The notes: generated from the letters alone by a model not told the origin. Positions 18,208-32,173 are shown, counted from the first letter of the stretch. The stretch: 64,000 nucleotides of DNA from Thermoplasmata archaeon (GCA_021802055.1 JAKAAY010000001.1:35658-99657), one strand, 5' to 3'. Numbers and translations are program-made.

Positions 18208-18222
18208 CCAACCATAAATCAT
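18208..18222 (+). promoter_or_regulatory. TATA box of the hemLCD operon
   Basis: CATAAATCAT centred near 18215 is 26 nt before the hemL ATG at 18241, so hemL should be leaderless. The same AT-rich block read on the minus strand (GATTTATGG) could serve the divergent tRNA-modification gene. Confidence 0.55.
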
Positions 18223-18240
18223 CATATTACATTACTGGTC

Positions 18241-19506
18241 ATGCCTTCATCAGAGGAACTATTCCGTGAATCTTCTAGACTTTTTCCTGGAGGGGTAAAT
18301 TCACCGGTAAGGAGATTTGATCCATATCCCCTGTTCATGAGCCGTGCCAAAGGTTCAAACCTCATAGACACCGAGGGCAGAGCGTACATAGATTATTGCC
18401 TTGGGTTCGGCCCCATGATCCTTGGGCATGGCCATCCTGAGCTCAGGAAGGCCCTTCAGAAGCAGGTTGATGCCGGGGTACTCTTCGGGACGCCCTCTGA
18501 GCTCGAGATCACCCTGGCAAAGAAAATCAGGTCATCGGTTACGTCCATAGAAGAGATGCGTTTCACAAATTCTGGAACGGAGGCGACTATGCACGCGTTA
18601 CGCCTAGCCAGGGCATATACGGGGCGGAATTTAATCCTTAAGTTTGAGGGCGGGTACCATGGCTCGCATGACTATTCCCTTATAAGGTCAGGCAGCGGTG
18701 CTCTCAATTTTGGTTCTCCTTCGTCTCCTGGCATACCGTCTCAGGTATCATCTACAGTTCTGGTCGGAAGATATAACCACCTGGGTACCCTTGAGAGATT
18801 ATTCCTCAATCACGGCAAGGACATTGCTGCTGTCATCCTTGAGCCCGTTATGGGAAATGCAGGTTTGATCCTCCCGGATGCGGAATTCCTGAAATATCTC
18901 AGGCAGATGGCTTCTGATTATGGAGCCCTGTTGATCTTCGATGAGGTGATAACAGGCTACAGATTCAGGTATGGCGCATTTCAGGATATGGTCGGAATAA
19001 GGCCGGACATAACTGTGCTCGGCAAGATAATAGGAGGAGGTCTGCCTATAGGCCTTTTCGGAGGGAGAACCGACATAATGGAACTGGTTTCACCTCATGG
19101 AGACGTCTATGAAGCGGGTACCTTCAGTGCAAACCCGCTTTCCATGACTGCAGGTATAGCTACCCTTTCCACTCTGGAAAAGGCTGATTACGGGAAGCTG
19201 TCACATATGCTGGGAGAACTTGTGACCGGCTTTTCAGATGTCATGCAGACGACCGGAGTTCCCTTCACCATCAACTCTCTCGTTTCAGCATTCCAGATTT
19301 TCTTCGGCACGGATAAGGTCAACACATATGATGATGCAATGAAGTCCCAGAAGGGGAAATACATGGAAATTTTCCTTGGTTTGCTGAAGAAGGGCATATA
19401 TATGGCCCCTGGTCAGTACGAAACCAACTTTATCAGCTTTGCACATGACGATGAGGATATCGCCAGGACAGTGTATGCTCTCAGGGAAATGATACATGCC
19501 GGATAA
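18241..19506 (+). CDS. hemL: Glutamate-1-semialdehyde 2,1-aminomutase
   Basis: HemL is a class III PLP aminotransferase that makes 5-aminolevulinate from glutamate-1-semialdehyde in the C5 route of tetrapyrrole synthesis. The start matches the family (LFPGGVNSPVRRFDP), DEVITGYRF provides the PLP-contacting Asp, and the Schiff-base lysine is in LGKIIGGGLPIG near residue 262. Length (421) is normal. hemC begins 11 nt before its stop. The preceding enzyme, glutamyl-tRNA reductase (hemA), is not in the window. Confidence 0.93.
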   Translation: MPSSEELFRESSRLFPGGVNSPVRRFDPYPLFMSRAKGSNLIDTEGRAYIDYCLGFGPMILGHGHPELRKALQKQVDAGVLFGTPSELEITLAKKIRSSVTSIEEMRFTNSGTEATMHALRLARAYTGRNLILKFEGGYHGSHDYSLIRSGSGALNFGSPSSPGIPSQVSSTVLVGRYNHLGTLERLFLNHGKDIAAVILEPVMGNAGLILPDAEFLKYLRQMASDYGALLIFDEVITGYRFRYGAFQDMVGIRPDITVLGKIIGGGLPIGLFGGRTDIMELVSPHGDVYEAGTFSANPLSMTAGIATLSTLEKADYGKLSHMLGELVTGFSDVMQTTGVPFTINSLVSAFQIFFGTDKVNTYDDAMKSQKGKYMEIFLGLLKKGIYMAPGQYETNFISFAHDDEDIARTVYALREMIHAG

Positions 19507-20380
19507 AATCAGGTTTGGGGCAAGAGGAAGCACACTTGCGCTGAAACAGGCGGAGTTAGCAGCATCAGCGCTGATGAGAATCGGCGTGAAAGCAGAGATA
19601 GTGCCCATAAACTCACATGGCGATACAAACCTGACCAGTCCACTCTACAAAATGGAAAAACCTGGTGTTTTCGTCGATTCCATCAACAGGATGCTTCTTT
19701 CCGGGGAAATAGACGCTGCGGTGCATAGCGCTAAGGACATCCCCAGTTCAATTGATGACGGACTCACTGTCTCAGCTGTCCTAGAAAGAGAGTCTCCTGA
19801 AGATTGCTTGGCTTCCAGGAGCGGATTGGGCATCCAGGAACTGCCTGCCAACGCCATTATTGGAACCTCGAGCCTCAGGAGGAAATACGATGCGCTGGAG
19901 GTCAGACCGGACCTCATTGTGAAGGATATAAGGGGCAATGTCGATACAAGAATTGGAAAGATGCTTAACGGGGACTATGACGCCGTGATACTGGCTGAGG
20001 CCGGAATGAGGAGACTCGGCCTCGGAGTCAGGAGAGTATCTCTTCCACTGAGGGAGTTTATTCCGTCTCCAAACCAGGGAATCATAGCCATAATGACTGC
20101 AATCCGGACTCCACATACCGGCCTGATTGCAAAAATTGATCATGGTGACACGAGAGTCGCTTACCGATATGAGCGAAAGGCCTCGGAAACCCTTGTTGTG
20201 GGGTGTTCCCGCCCTGCAGGCATACTCTGCATCCCAGGAAAAAATGAGTGTTCCATAATGGTCAGGATCAGAAGCGACGATGGATCGAGGAAAGTGGAAC
20301 TCTTTGAGCATTTCAGCTCGGACAGTGAATTTGACTCCATACTGGAAAGGCTCAAAAGTGCAGTGAGCGCGCTGAGATGA
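19496..20380 (+). CDS. hemC: Hydroxymethylbilane synthase (porphobilinogen deaminase)
   Basis: HemC polymerises four porphobilinogens on a dipyrromethane cofactor. The N-terminus IRFGARGSTLALKQAELA and the block DIRGNVDTRIGKM are diagnostic. The cofactor-bearing cysteine is in VVGCSRPAG near residue 236. At 294 residues it is slightly short but complete, with a truncated C-terminal domain common in archaea. It overlaps hemL by 11 nt and is followed by hemD after 40 nt. Confidence 0.93.
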   Translation: MPDKIRFGARGSTLALKQAELAASALMRIGVKAEIVPINSHGDTNLTSPLYKMEKPGVFVDSINRMLLSGEIDAAVHSAKDIPSSIDDGLTVSAVLERESPEDCLASRSGLGIQELPANAIIGTSSLRRKYDALEVRPDLIVKDIRGNVDTRIGKMLNGDYDAVILAEAGMRRLGLGVRRVSLPLREFIPSPNQGIIAIMTAIRTPHTGLIAKIDHGDTRVAYRYERKASETLVVGCSRPAGILCIPGKNECSIMVRIRSDDGSRKVELFEHFSSDSEFDSILERLKSAVSALR

Positions 20381-20400
20381 TGGCCATGATAATTCCAGGT

Positions 20401-20420
20401 ACCTCCGGAGGTTACACGAA
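20401..20420 (+). promoter_or_regulatory. Palindrome containing the hemD ribosome-binding site
   Basis: The sequence ACCTCCGGAGGT (20401-20412) is a perfect 12-bp palindrome. Its right half is the Shine-Dalgarno sequence GGAGGT, 8 nt before the TTG start of hemD. Folding of the palindrome would hide the ribosome-binding site, so it may tune hemD translation relative to hemC. Confidence 0.5.
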
Positions 20421-21149
20421 TTGCAAAAGATTCTCATAACTACAAGACCCGCTGTGAAGGCTGCGGATGGCGGCATATTTTCGTCCTGTCTCAGGGTGGT
20501 GAACTGCCATCTCACCAGGTTCAGATACAGGATGAACGGCGATGATCTTCTTGAATCTCTTGATTCCTTCATGCCTTCGACGATTGTCTTTACCAGTTCC
20601 ATAGCTTCCGTTTTCGCCCTGAAAAAGCTTCCTCCGCGGGCCCTGTCCGGGAGAGGGATCTATTGCATTGGAGATTCTTCCGCCGCTCCCTTCATTGCTG
20701 CAGGGTATTCCCCCCTGGTTCCAGATCACAAAGACTCTGCAGGCCTGGCGGCTCTGGTTCTATCCCACTCCGTCCTGGGGCAGAAGATAGCAGTTATCAG
20801 GAGCACGCTTGGCTCCGATGTGTTCAGGAAGAGGCTTGAAGCCGTGGGCATGGAAGTGAAGGAGATCAAACTTTACAGCCTGAGCAAAAGCATCGATCCG
20901 GCCATATATGAATACCTTTGCAGCAGGGAACTTGCAGGGGTGCTGGTTACCTCATCCCTTGAAGCGAGAATCCTCAGCGGAATCCTTGATGAGATTGAAT
21001 GCGGGCTGAACAGGGACAACATCAGATTCTTTGCCATCGGCAGGCCTACCAGAGACGAGCTTGAAGGTTGCGGGATAAAGGTTTCCCCGCCCTTGGGAAA
21101 TTCAGATGTCAGAAGGCTTGTTTCCGAGATAGAGAAAATGCTCTGCTGA
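20421..21149 (+). CDS. hemD: Uroporphyrinogen-III synthase
   Basis: HemD closes and inverts ring D of hydroxymethylbilane. The family is poorly conserved; the call rests on the two-domain alpha/beta pattern (ILITTRPAVKAADG at the start, TSSIASVFAL near residue 60, FAIGRPTRDELEGCGIKV near the end), on length (242) and on position after hemL-hemC. The start codon is TTG, supported by GGAGGT 8 nt upstream; no in-frame ATG lies between the hemC stop and this point. Downstream, the gene is convergent with the initiator tRNA gene. Confidence 0.82.
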   Translation: MQKILITTRPAVKAADGGIFSSCLRVVNCHLTRFRYRMNGDDLLESLDSFMPSTIVFTSSIASVFALKKLPPRALSGRGIYCIGDSSAAPFIAAGYSPLVPDHKDSAGLAALVLSHSVLGQKIAVIRSTLGSDVFRKRLEAVGMEVKEIKLYSLSKSIDPAIYEYLCSRELAGVLVTSSLEARILSGILDEIECGLNRDNIRFFAIGRPTRDELEGCGIKVSPPLGNSDVRRLVSEIEKMLC

Positions 21150-21174
21150 TTGACCTTGCATCATTTGGGTACAA

Positions 21175-21249
21175 TAGCGGGGAATGGATTTGAACCATTG
21201 ATCTACGGGTTATGAGCCCGTCGGGATTTCCTAACTACCCTACCCCGCT
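21175..21249 (-). tRNA. Initiator tRNA-Met (CAT)
   Basis: The minus strand folds into a cloverleaf: acceptor AGCGGGG pairs with CCCCGCT, discriminator A, anticodon loop CTCATAA, T arm ATGG-TTCAAAT-CCAT. Features of the archaeal initiator are present: an A1-U72 first pair and three consecutive G-C pairs in the anticodon stem (GGG/CCC flanking CTCATAA). The 3' CCA is not encoded and there is no intron. A TATA-like CATTATATTCG near 21275-21285 is about 30 nt upstream. Confidence 0.93.
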
Positions 21250-21327
21250 CTGGTTTCCTGTGATACTACAAGCGAATATAATGTTTGTTTATGTGCGCTT
21301 TTACCTTATACCTGCTGATCCGCTGGT

Positions 21328-21894
21328 TTACTGTCCCGAGCCGAAAGACTCCTCGAGTTTCTTGTACTTCATGTCCCTGAAACTCTTCTCCAGGAACGAG
21401 TAAACGGTCCTGTGCCTCTTCCCGTTGATCAGCATCTGGATTGCTTCCAGGGAGTACGAGATGGATATGTGATCGGCAATAATGGATACCGTGTCTCCAT
21501 ACACAGAAACATAAGATCCTGATAGGTCTTCCACTATCTGCCTTGTCTTGCCATTTTTACCAATCAACCTGCCCTTTATTTCTGAGATTCTGTGAGAACC
21601 GGGTTTTGCATATTCCCTCAGCGAAACAACGACAAGCTGTATCTCATCGTTGAACAGGATCATGGCCTTTTCTGGGTTGAATCCCCTCCCTATGGCCTTC
21701 ACAACGTTTAATGCGGCAAGGGCGGAAACAGGGTCTGATTTCTGGATTATTGCAACAATACCCGAGTCAGAATCCACTTCCAGTTCGATCTTGCCTGCCT
21801 TTTCTATCTTCCTCTTCGTGCTGCCGTGCTTTCCCAACAACACGGGAATTCTGTCTGCCGGTATCTTCACTTCAGTCAAGTCAATATTTGTCAT
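21328..21894 (-). CDS. KH-domain RNA-binding protein (Dim2/Pno1-like)
   Basis: This 188-residue protein has two KH folds. The first carries IPVLLGKHGSTKRKIEKAG (about residues 16-34), the second ISEIKGRLIGKNGKTRQIVED (about 103-123) with the GxxG loop. The arrangement matches archaeal homologues of eukaryotic Dim2/Pno1, which bind the 3' end of pre-16S/18S rRNA and act in small-subunit maturation. The gene overlaps the 3' end of the Rio1 kinase gene by 4 nt, the same pairing seen across archaea, and Rio1 is itself a late 40S assembly factor in eukaryotes. Confidence 0.87.
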   Translation of the reverse strand: MTNIDLTEVKIPADRIPVLLGKHGSTKRKIEKAGKIELEVDSDSGIVAIIQKSDPVSALAALNVVKAIGRGFNPEKAMILFNDEIQLVVVSLREYAKPGSHRISEIKGRLIGKNGKTRQIVEDLSGSYVSVYGDTVSIIADHISISYSLEAIQMLINGKRHRTVYSFLEKSFRDMKYKKLEESFGSGQ

Positions 21895-22658
21895 TTTCCC
21901 GTCACGAACTTGTAAAGCTTCACTTCATCCGCCCTGATTCCCTTCCTCATAAAATAACCGGTAATATTTTTTATGTCCCTTCTCAGAAATACATCTGCCA
22001 TTGGATGCTTGATGCTCACGCCCTGCGCCAGGTCAATGATATAGGCCTTCTTCCTGTGATAAAGGATGTTATATTCACTGAGATCGGCATGGACGATTTC
22101 CGCCTTCTTGTACATGGCCCTCATCATGGTTCTGACCTGCGCATAAACGTCTTCAGGGTTGAATTCTGCCTCTCTCAGCTGTGGTGCCGGACTCCTTGCA
22201 GTGCCAATGTAGGACATCAGGATTACATTCTTGTGGAACAGGATCGGCTTTGGTGATGGTATGCCGGCGTCTCGGAGAGCTTCAAGGTTTGAGAATTCCT
22301 TCTTTGCCCATAGATAGATGAACCGGGACCTCTCCAGCCTCTCCCTTGCGAATCTGTAGTCCCCCTCTATGTACTGCCGGATGTTCTGAAACTTAAGCGT
22401 TGACATCTTGAATATCTTTATGACCAGTGGTTTACCTTCCCTGAACGCCTTGAATACCACCGATTCCTTGCCACTGGATATGGGGTAATCTATGTGAGAT
22501 ATCCCTGTTTTTTTCAGTACTTCATAGATTGCGGTAAGAGTGCGGCTGTCGAATACGAGGCTCTGGGTCTTCCTCCCCAATTCCTGGTTCGTCCTGAACT
22601 CGTCCTGTGCCAGGAGAGAAGCAAGGGCTGATAACTCCTTTTCATTTTCATCCTTCAT
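21891..22658 (-). CDS. rio1: RIO1-type atypical serine kinase
   Basis: RIO kinases act as ATP-dependent switches in small-subunit maturation. The 255-residue protein shows a flexible loop SSGKESVVFKAF (ATP binding), the lysine in LVIKIFKM, the catalytic HADLSEYNILYH and the metal-binding IIDLAQG. The first in-frame start is GTG at 22673, but ATG 22658 has AGGA 4 nt upstream and gives the usual charged N-terminus; I chose it. Translation is coupled to the KH protein downstream. Confidence 0.9.
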   Translation of the reverse strand: MKDENEKELSALASLLAQDEFRTNQELGRKTQSLVFDSRTLTAIYEVLKKTGISHIDYPISSGKESVVFKAFREGKPLVIKIFKMSTLKFQNIRQYIEGDYRFARERLERSRFIYLWAKKEFSNLEALRDAGIPSPKPILFHKNVILMSYIGTARSPAPQLREAEFNPEDVYAQVRTMMRAMYKKAEIVHADLSEYNILYHRKKAYIIDLAQGVSIKHPMADVFLRRDIKNITGYFMRKGIRADEVKLYKFVTGK

Positions 22659-22744
22659 TATTCCTGCTCTCACCTAGAGCCGGGTTGATTAATTCATTTG
22701 TTACATTAAGTGGGTTGGTGCAACCGAGCTCTAAAGATTCTGTT

Positions 22745-23086
22745 TCATGCCTTCTTGAAAATGTCAATTATCTCCGGCAGCATATTGTTTCTGCTCAGGT
22801 AATTCGCCTGGGTGTAAGTATACCTGTACTCCACGTCTGCCTTCTCCTTCTGGAATTCCCACGGTTTGATTATCACCAGGTCTTTCTCTCTGATCCACAT
22901 ACGTTTCTTCATTTTGCCTGGTATCCTTGAGCTTCTTGTATAGCCGTCTTCACACATTACTGTCAGTCTTGAGGCGCCTGATAGTTTCTCCACTATCCCG
23001 AACATCTCTCCTTTCTTCCGGTTGGGCAGGATGACCCTTACCGCTTCACTTTCCTGGCCCCCGTGGGTACCACTTTCTTGCGCCAT
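22745..23086 (-). CDS. eif1A: Translation initiation factor aIF1A
   Basis: aIF1A is the archaeal homologue of eIF1A/IF1. It occupies the A site of the small subunit during start-codon selection. The 113-residue protein has an OB fold: GEMFGIVEKLSGASRLTVMCEDG, then IPGKMKKRMWIREKDLVIIKPWEF, followed by a tyrosine-rich C-terminal helix. A TATA-like TGTATTAATAAC (near 23117) lies about 31 nt upstream. It follows the RNA polymerase operon in the same direction and may also receive read-through from it. Confidence 0.93.
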   Translation of the reverse strand: MAQESGTHGGQESEAVRVILPNRKKGEMFGIVEKLSGASRLTVMCEDGYTRSSRIPGKMKKRMWIREKDLVIIKPWEFQKEKADVEYRYTYTQANYLSRNNMLPEIIDIFKKA

Positions 23087-23179
23087 TAGTTTCTACTCCA
23101 GAATATGCACACTGTTATTAATACAGATGCCTGAGGCAGAACTTTAGGCGTCAAGCTGTATGAGATCATATGAAGAGAC

Positions 23180-23608
23180 TCACTGCTTAACGTTCATGGA
23201 CTTGATGGGGAAAAATCTGCCCACTGCTTCCCGAAAGAGCTTTATGTTTCTTCCTTCCTTTCCTATTAGTTTACCCACTTCCATCGGATCAACAGAAACG
23301 AGGATGTCTACCTGCCCGTTCTTCCAGCTAATATTGATCTCCTTAAGCGAGAACCTGAATAGAAGATTCCTGACCAGGGTGAGCAGGTCGCGTGAAGCCT
23401 CGGCTACCAGTACCTGCTTGCTAAGCTTCTCCCTGAGGCTTGTAATTATGTCCTGGTTCCGTCCAAATACATCCTGAAGCCTTCTCTCCCCAACAACAAA
23501 AATTATCATATCCTCGTTTTCCAAGCACTGTTTCAGTTCGACCCTTGTCAGCTTCTCGAACATGGCGATGTAGCCCATTATTTTGTTGTCGATTGTGACC
23601 TCTTTCAT
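23180..23608 (-). CDS. nusA: NusA-like transcription factor (KH domains)
   Basis: Archaeal NusA is a short protein of two KH domains without the bacterial N-terminal RNAP-binding region. Here VSVDPMEVGKLIGKEGRNIKLF near residues 104-125 contains the GxxG of the second KH fold. The gene lies 21 nt after rpoA'', the conserved archaeal position, and probably belongs to the rpoH-B-A'-A'' transcript. Elongation or termination roles are known for the family in general terms, not shown here. Confidence 0.88.
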   Translation of the reverse strand: MKEVTIDNKIMGYIAMFEKLTRVELKQCLENEDMIIFVVGERRLQDVFGRNQDIITSLREKLSKQVLVAEASRDLLTLVRNLLFRFSLKEINISWKNGQVDILVSVDPMEVGKLIGKEGRNIKLFREAVGRFFPIKSMNVKQ

Positions 23609-23629
23609 GTCTGTTCCTCGGACACCAGA

Positions 23630-27818
<4,189 letters not shown>

Positions 27819-27822
<4 letters not shown>

Positions 27823-30800
27823 TTTAGATCCCCCAGAACAAGTCTCATCATTACACCCATCGTGGCTAGTTCATCTCTCATAAGCTTGAATGCATAACTT
27901 GTTTCCACGGGATGGATGTTTCCTGTGTTTCCACATACAGGGCACCTCAGCGTGCCTTTTCTGCGGTCAAATATGGCAAGGTGACCGCACTGCGGATTTC
28001 CGCACACATACAATATCGTGCCGTCGCTCTGATCAAGGAGCCTGTCCTTGATCACCATAGCAGCGCCGTGCGCAATCAGGGTGTCTCGTTCCATCTCTCC
28101 AAACCTCAGACCTCCCTGCCTGGATCTGCCTTCGGTTGGCTGTCTCGTGAGAATTTGAACGGGTCCCCTCGATCTTGCGTGGAACTTCCCCGCAACCATG
28201 TGGTGGAGTTTCTGGTAGTAGACGACTCCGGTAAAGATCTCTGCCTTGTACTTTACACCAACGATGCCGTCGTACATCACCTCAGTGGAGGTATGTCTGA
28301 AACCGTACTTTGTCAGTTGTGCCCTCAGACTCTCCTCTGGTTCACCGCTGAATATGGTACCATCTATAAGTTGCCCGTTCATCGAAGCAACCTTGCCTCC
28401 AATCATCTCAAGGATGTGGCCTACGGTCATCCTTGAGGGCACAGCATGCGGGTTGAATACTATGTCAGGTATAGTGCCACTCTCTGTGAAAGGCATGTCC
28501 TCCTGTGGCACTACCACGCCAATAACACCTTTCTGACCATGCCTTGAAGCGAATTTGTCGCCTATCTCCGGTGTCCTGTCGCTTCTGACCTTGATTTTTA
28601 CGCTCCTGCTATTGCTCTCAGAAACTGTGAGAATTACGTTGTCCACAAATCCGCTTTCATTTGGTCTCATGGTGATGGATGATTCCCTCCTTCTCTGGGG
28701 ACCCAGCTTGTCTCCGCCCTCTTCCAGAAATCTTGGCGGAGAGGTCTTGCCCACAAGGACGTCCGAGCCCTGAACGTAGGATTCTGGAAAGATTACGCCA
28801 CTCTCGTCAAGATTCTTGTAGAATTCCTCGGCTCTTACACCGAGCACATCGTGAGTGGGGATTTCGAATTTGTCCTCCTGTCCTCCGGGGTATCTTCTCT
28901 CTTCTGCTGAGTATGTCCTGAAGAATGAACTTCTTCCAAGTCCTCTTTCAATTGATGCCTTGTTGAATACAATAGCATCCTGGATGTTATATCCCTGGTA
29001 TGAAAGCACTGCCACGACAAAGTTCTGACCAGCGGGCTTGCGTTCGTAGTTCACGTAATCCATGATCCTTGTCTTTACAAGCGGGATTTGTGGGTAGTGC
29101 AGAACATGACCTCTGGTATCGCTCCTGATCCTGAAATTTGTTGAAGACAGGCCGATTGATTGTTTTGTCATTGCGGCTGCCATAGTTATCCTCGGAGAAG
29201 AATTGTGTTCCGGATACGGGATCATAGACGCAACCACTCCCAGAATCAGCGCGGGATCAATTTCAAGGTGGGTATGCTCCTTGGTGAGAAGGCTGTTCAC
29301 CTTGAATACTTGGCTGCACAGTTCACATCTTACGTCGAACGTCTCCGGAACGACATCACTCGTTTTACCAGGGTCCTCCCATCTGACTTTGCTCCTGTAT
29401 ATGAATGAGCCGCAGTTCGGACACTTCTCTGGAACGGCATATGGATAGACAGCAACAAAGAGATTCTCTTCCTCTTCCGCATCGATCCATTCCACCATTC
29501 CCGTATTGAGGAGGTCTATGATCTGAAGGTCCCCTGTGGAGATCTTCTTCAGCGTCTTGTTGTCTATAACTGTATTACCATTCCTCAGGACAAGGAGCAT
29601 CCTCCGGAGTCTTCCCCTGTCACAGTTTATGATAACCTCATTTATTCTGTCATCGTGCTTGATGTTGACCTCGTGCGAAATTTCCCCGTTCCTTCTCTTT
29701 TCCCTTATGGTTTTTGTGAGGGAGGCCAGGTCATCGTAATAGCCTACCAGGTCACCGTTGAGGTAAACTCTGCCTTCACTTGGCCTTTCTTCCTTGATCT
29801 CACCAACTCCAAGCTGCACCAGCAAGTCCATTATGGCGGCCGGGTCTATTCCCTCTGTCACGTTGATCATGAGGGCAGCATTCTTCACGAGGCCACAGTT
29901 CTGTCCCTCAGGAGTTTCATTGGGGCACATCCTGCCCCACTGAGTGGGGTGCAGGTCCCTCGCTTCAAAATGCGGCTGAGATCTTGTGAGTGGGGAAATT
30001 ATCCGCCTGAGATGGCTCATGGTGCTGACATTGGATACCCTGTCTAGAAGCTGAGATATGCCTGTTCTGCCCCCTGTCCAGTTCCCCGTGGCCATAGCAT
30101 GGAGAATCTTCTGTGTTAGTAAGTCCTGCCTTACGGCGGGTTTGATTCTTATACCTTTTTTCCTGTTATAAGTCTTTTCAAGTTGGTATTTGAGATCCTT
30201 CATCACTGCCTGGAAGGCTCCCCTGAAAAGCTCATCGAGCAGATCGCTTGAAAGCTTGATTCTCTTGTTCGCCAGATGGTCTTTGTCATCTTCCTTCCTG
30301 ATTCCCAGATTGAGTTCCAGAAGTGATCTTGCCATCCTTCCCAGGTAAATGGCTTTCTTCATTCTGTCGTCTGATGAATCACCCAGATGTGGGAGAAGAG
30401 ACTTGTCAAGCATCTGTGATACTTTTTTCTCCCTGTACTCCTTTGCCTGCCCAGAGGCAAATCTCTTCTCAAGATAGGTAATGGAATCTTCCGTGGTGTT
30501 GACTCCGTTTGGTGGCAGATTCTTTACGTTTTTTGAATCTTCTATGTTTGCATAGATAATAGGATCCATTTCTGCCACTGATTTTATGGCATCATGGATT
30601 TCCACGTCTTTACCCATACCCAAGGCCTTCATGAGAATGACCAGGGGGACAGTACCAGCAACGCTTGGGATGGATACGTTTATAACGCCGTCATTGCCCT
30701 TTTCCATCGAGGTCAATGCTCTGAAACCTGACTTCTGAGAGAATACCTTGGCAACTTCCACCTTGGCTTCATATTTTTCCTCATATTCCACCAGGATCCG

Positions 30801-31424
30801 GTTGGGTGCAAGGTCTTCAAGGGACACGATGACTCTTTCTGATCCTCCTATGATAAAATATCCCCCTGGGTCATTGGGGTCTTCTCCAACGTATTGAAGC
30901 TTCTCCTTCCTGGTGCCGTTCACCGGGCCGTTGTTCTTCTCTATATAACTGTCCAGGTTCTCACCATACAGGGTGCAAACCTTCGATCTAACCATCACCG
31001 GCATATCTCCGATCTTAATAGTCTCAAAGTCCTTCTGCACCCCGTCTTCTATTATGGCTACTCTGAGCATTATCGGTGCCATGTAGTTGAGATCCCTCAG
31101 CCTGGCCTCATTTGGTGTTATCTGGTTTGATGCTCCTGAAGCCTCCTTGATCTCAGGCCTTTCGACCCAGATCGTTGCTTCACCCTTCCCGGCTCCTATA
31201 TCGGCCTGCCGGCCAAAAACTATCTTAATTTCCCTTGCGGAGGTCTTGCTCTTGTCAAGTATCAGGGCTCCAGGCTCATCATTCTCTGTTACTCTGGTTT
31301 CGTCCACGATACGCTGCATAATGCTTTCCGGGTTGTCCCTCGTGGCAAGAAAATAATTCATTGGTTCTATCTGATGGTTCACCGCTCCCTCTCTGTTAAA
31401 AAAAGCATCAATAATTTCCTTCAT
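27819..31424 (-). CDS. rpoB: DNA-directed RNA polymerase subunit B (unsplit)
   Basis: This is the second-largest subunit, 1201 residues in one piece. Methanogens and halophiles split it into B' and B''; Thermoplasmata and crenarchaea keep it whole. Landmarks are the [13 protein letters not shown] block near residue 500, [15 protein letters not shown] near 965 (hybrid-binding lysines) and the C-terminal zinc site [11 protein letters not shown] ... CPVCGNTG. It overlaps rpoH at its start and rpoA' at its end by 4 nt each. Confidence 0.96.
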
Positions 31425-31684
31425 TTAAATACTCCTTCTTCCAGAACCCTGTAATATACCGATGAGCCTGCTGTAGGGCTCTTTCTAACAATTCTTATGA
31501 TAGAGCCATCAGGGATCGGGCCGCTGATTTCTTCAAGAGCCTTGATTGCAGGGTCATTTCTGTTTATTCTTGGAAGCAATTCCTTCGAGATTTCCAAGCT
31601 CCTTAATAGGGTTTCTTCTTCCTTCTTTGACACCAGAGAATGTTCCGGGACCATTTCGTGCTTAAGCACGTTAAATCTTGCCAT
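31421..31684 (-). CDS. rpoH: DNA-directed RNA polymerase subunit H
   Basis: RpoH is the archaeal RPB5 C-terminal domain. The 87-residue protein contains [19 protein letters not shown] and the strand-rich end [24 protein letters not shown]. The ribosome-binding site is GGTGGTG, 5-6 nt before the ATG. Only 16 nt separate its start from the 3' end of tRNA-Lys, with no room for a separate TATA box, so the rpoH-B-A'-A'' operon probably shares the tRNA promoter. Confidence 0.94.
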   Translation of the reverse strand: MARFNVLKHEMVPEHSLVSKKEEETLLRSLEISKELLPRINRNDPAIKALEEISGPIPDGSIIRIVRKSPTAGSSVYYRVLEEGVFK

Positions 31685-31700
31685 TTTTTCACCACCGTTG

Positions 31701-31774
31701 CGGGCCCGGAGGGGTTTGAACCCTCGACCACCTGGTTAAAAGCCAGATGCTCTACCTAACTGAGCTACGGGCCC
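31701..31774 (-). tRNA. tRNA-Lys (TTT)
   Basis: The minus strand forms a complete cloverleaf: acceptor GGGCCCG paired with CGGGCCC, discriminator G, D arm with GTAGCTCAGTTAGGTAGAGC, anticodon loop CTTTTAA, T arm GAGGG-TTCAAAC-CCCTC. It has no intron and no encoded CCA. A TATA box (TGTTTATATTCC, centred near 31813) predicts initiation about 13 nt before the tRNA. It is the nearest promoter to the RNA polymerase operon downstream. Confidence 0.95.
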
Positions 31775-31806
31775 TTTAACTGAAAGGCAAATCGTATGTA
31801 TCCTGG

Positions 31807-31819
31807 GAATATAAACATT
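31807..31819 (-). promoter_or_regulatory. TATA box upstream of tRNA-Lys and the rpo operon
   Basis: The minus strand reads TGTTTATATTCC, centred near 31813. The predicted start site is near 31787, just before tRNA-Lys. No other TATA-like element precedes rpoH. Confidence 0.6.
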
Positions 31820-32142
31820 CTCAAAGAGTGACATTTTCACAATCGAGCTCATTCTTCATAAACCTGCGTATCCGGTTGCTGATCTGAAATGCCATTGAGT
31901 CTTCCGTTACCCTCATACTGGGAGTTCCGCAGACGGCATTCATGTTTGGCCGTAAACATCCTGTGTGTGATAGATGCCTTCACCTCCCTCCCATAAGTAC
32001 AAAGGTCTCCGTAAATGCAACGAACCATCCACTGCTCAAGGGATCATTTTCATGCGGTCGATCTCAGTGATTCGTCTCATGCGTTCCTGAACCAATACTA
32101 ATCTCTTCTTCAGATGCGGAGCGGTACCTCTTTCAAGGATAG
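31820..32142. other. Intergenic region without an identified gene
   Basis: About 320 bp between the tRNA-Lys promoter and the mtnA promoter hold no convincing reading frame. I see a small inverted repeat ATGTTT-ggccgt-AAACAT near 31945 and a TATA-like CTTCATAAACC near 31855 on the plus strand that could drive a small RNA. I could not identify a tRNA, C/D or H/ACA signature. Confidence 0.4.
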
Positions 32143-32152
32143 ATTTTATATT
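32143..32152 (+). promoter_or_regulatory. TATA box of mtnA
   Basis: ATTTTATATT centred near 32148 lies 26 nt before the ATG at 32174. It identifies that ATG, not the earlier in-frame ATG at 32114, as the start of a leaderless message. Confidence 0.7.
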
Positions 32153-32173
32153 GCTGACCAATCCAGAGTCGAC

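Noticed and set aside
18160..18225. Longer N-terminus of the Trm5/Tyw2-like protein
   Set aside because: The extra 22 codons overlap the divergent promoter region; a good ribosome-binding site precedes the ATG at 18159.
20377..20439. A 20-codon frame between hemC and hemD
   Set aside because: It starts inside the hemC stop region and ends just after the hemD start. It could be a leader peptide, but nothing supports translation.
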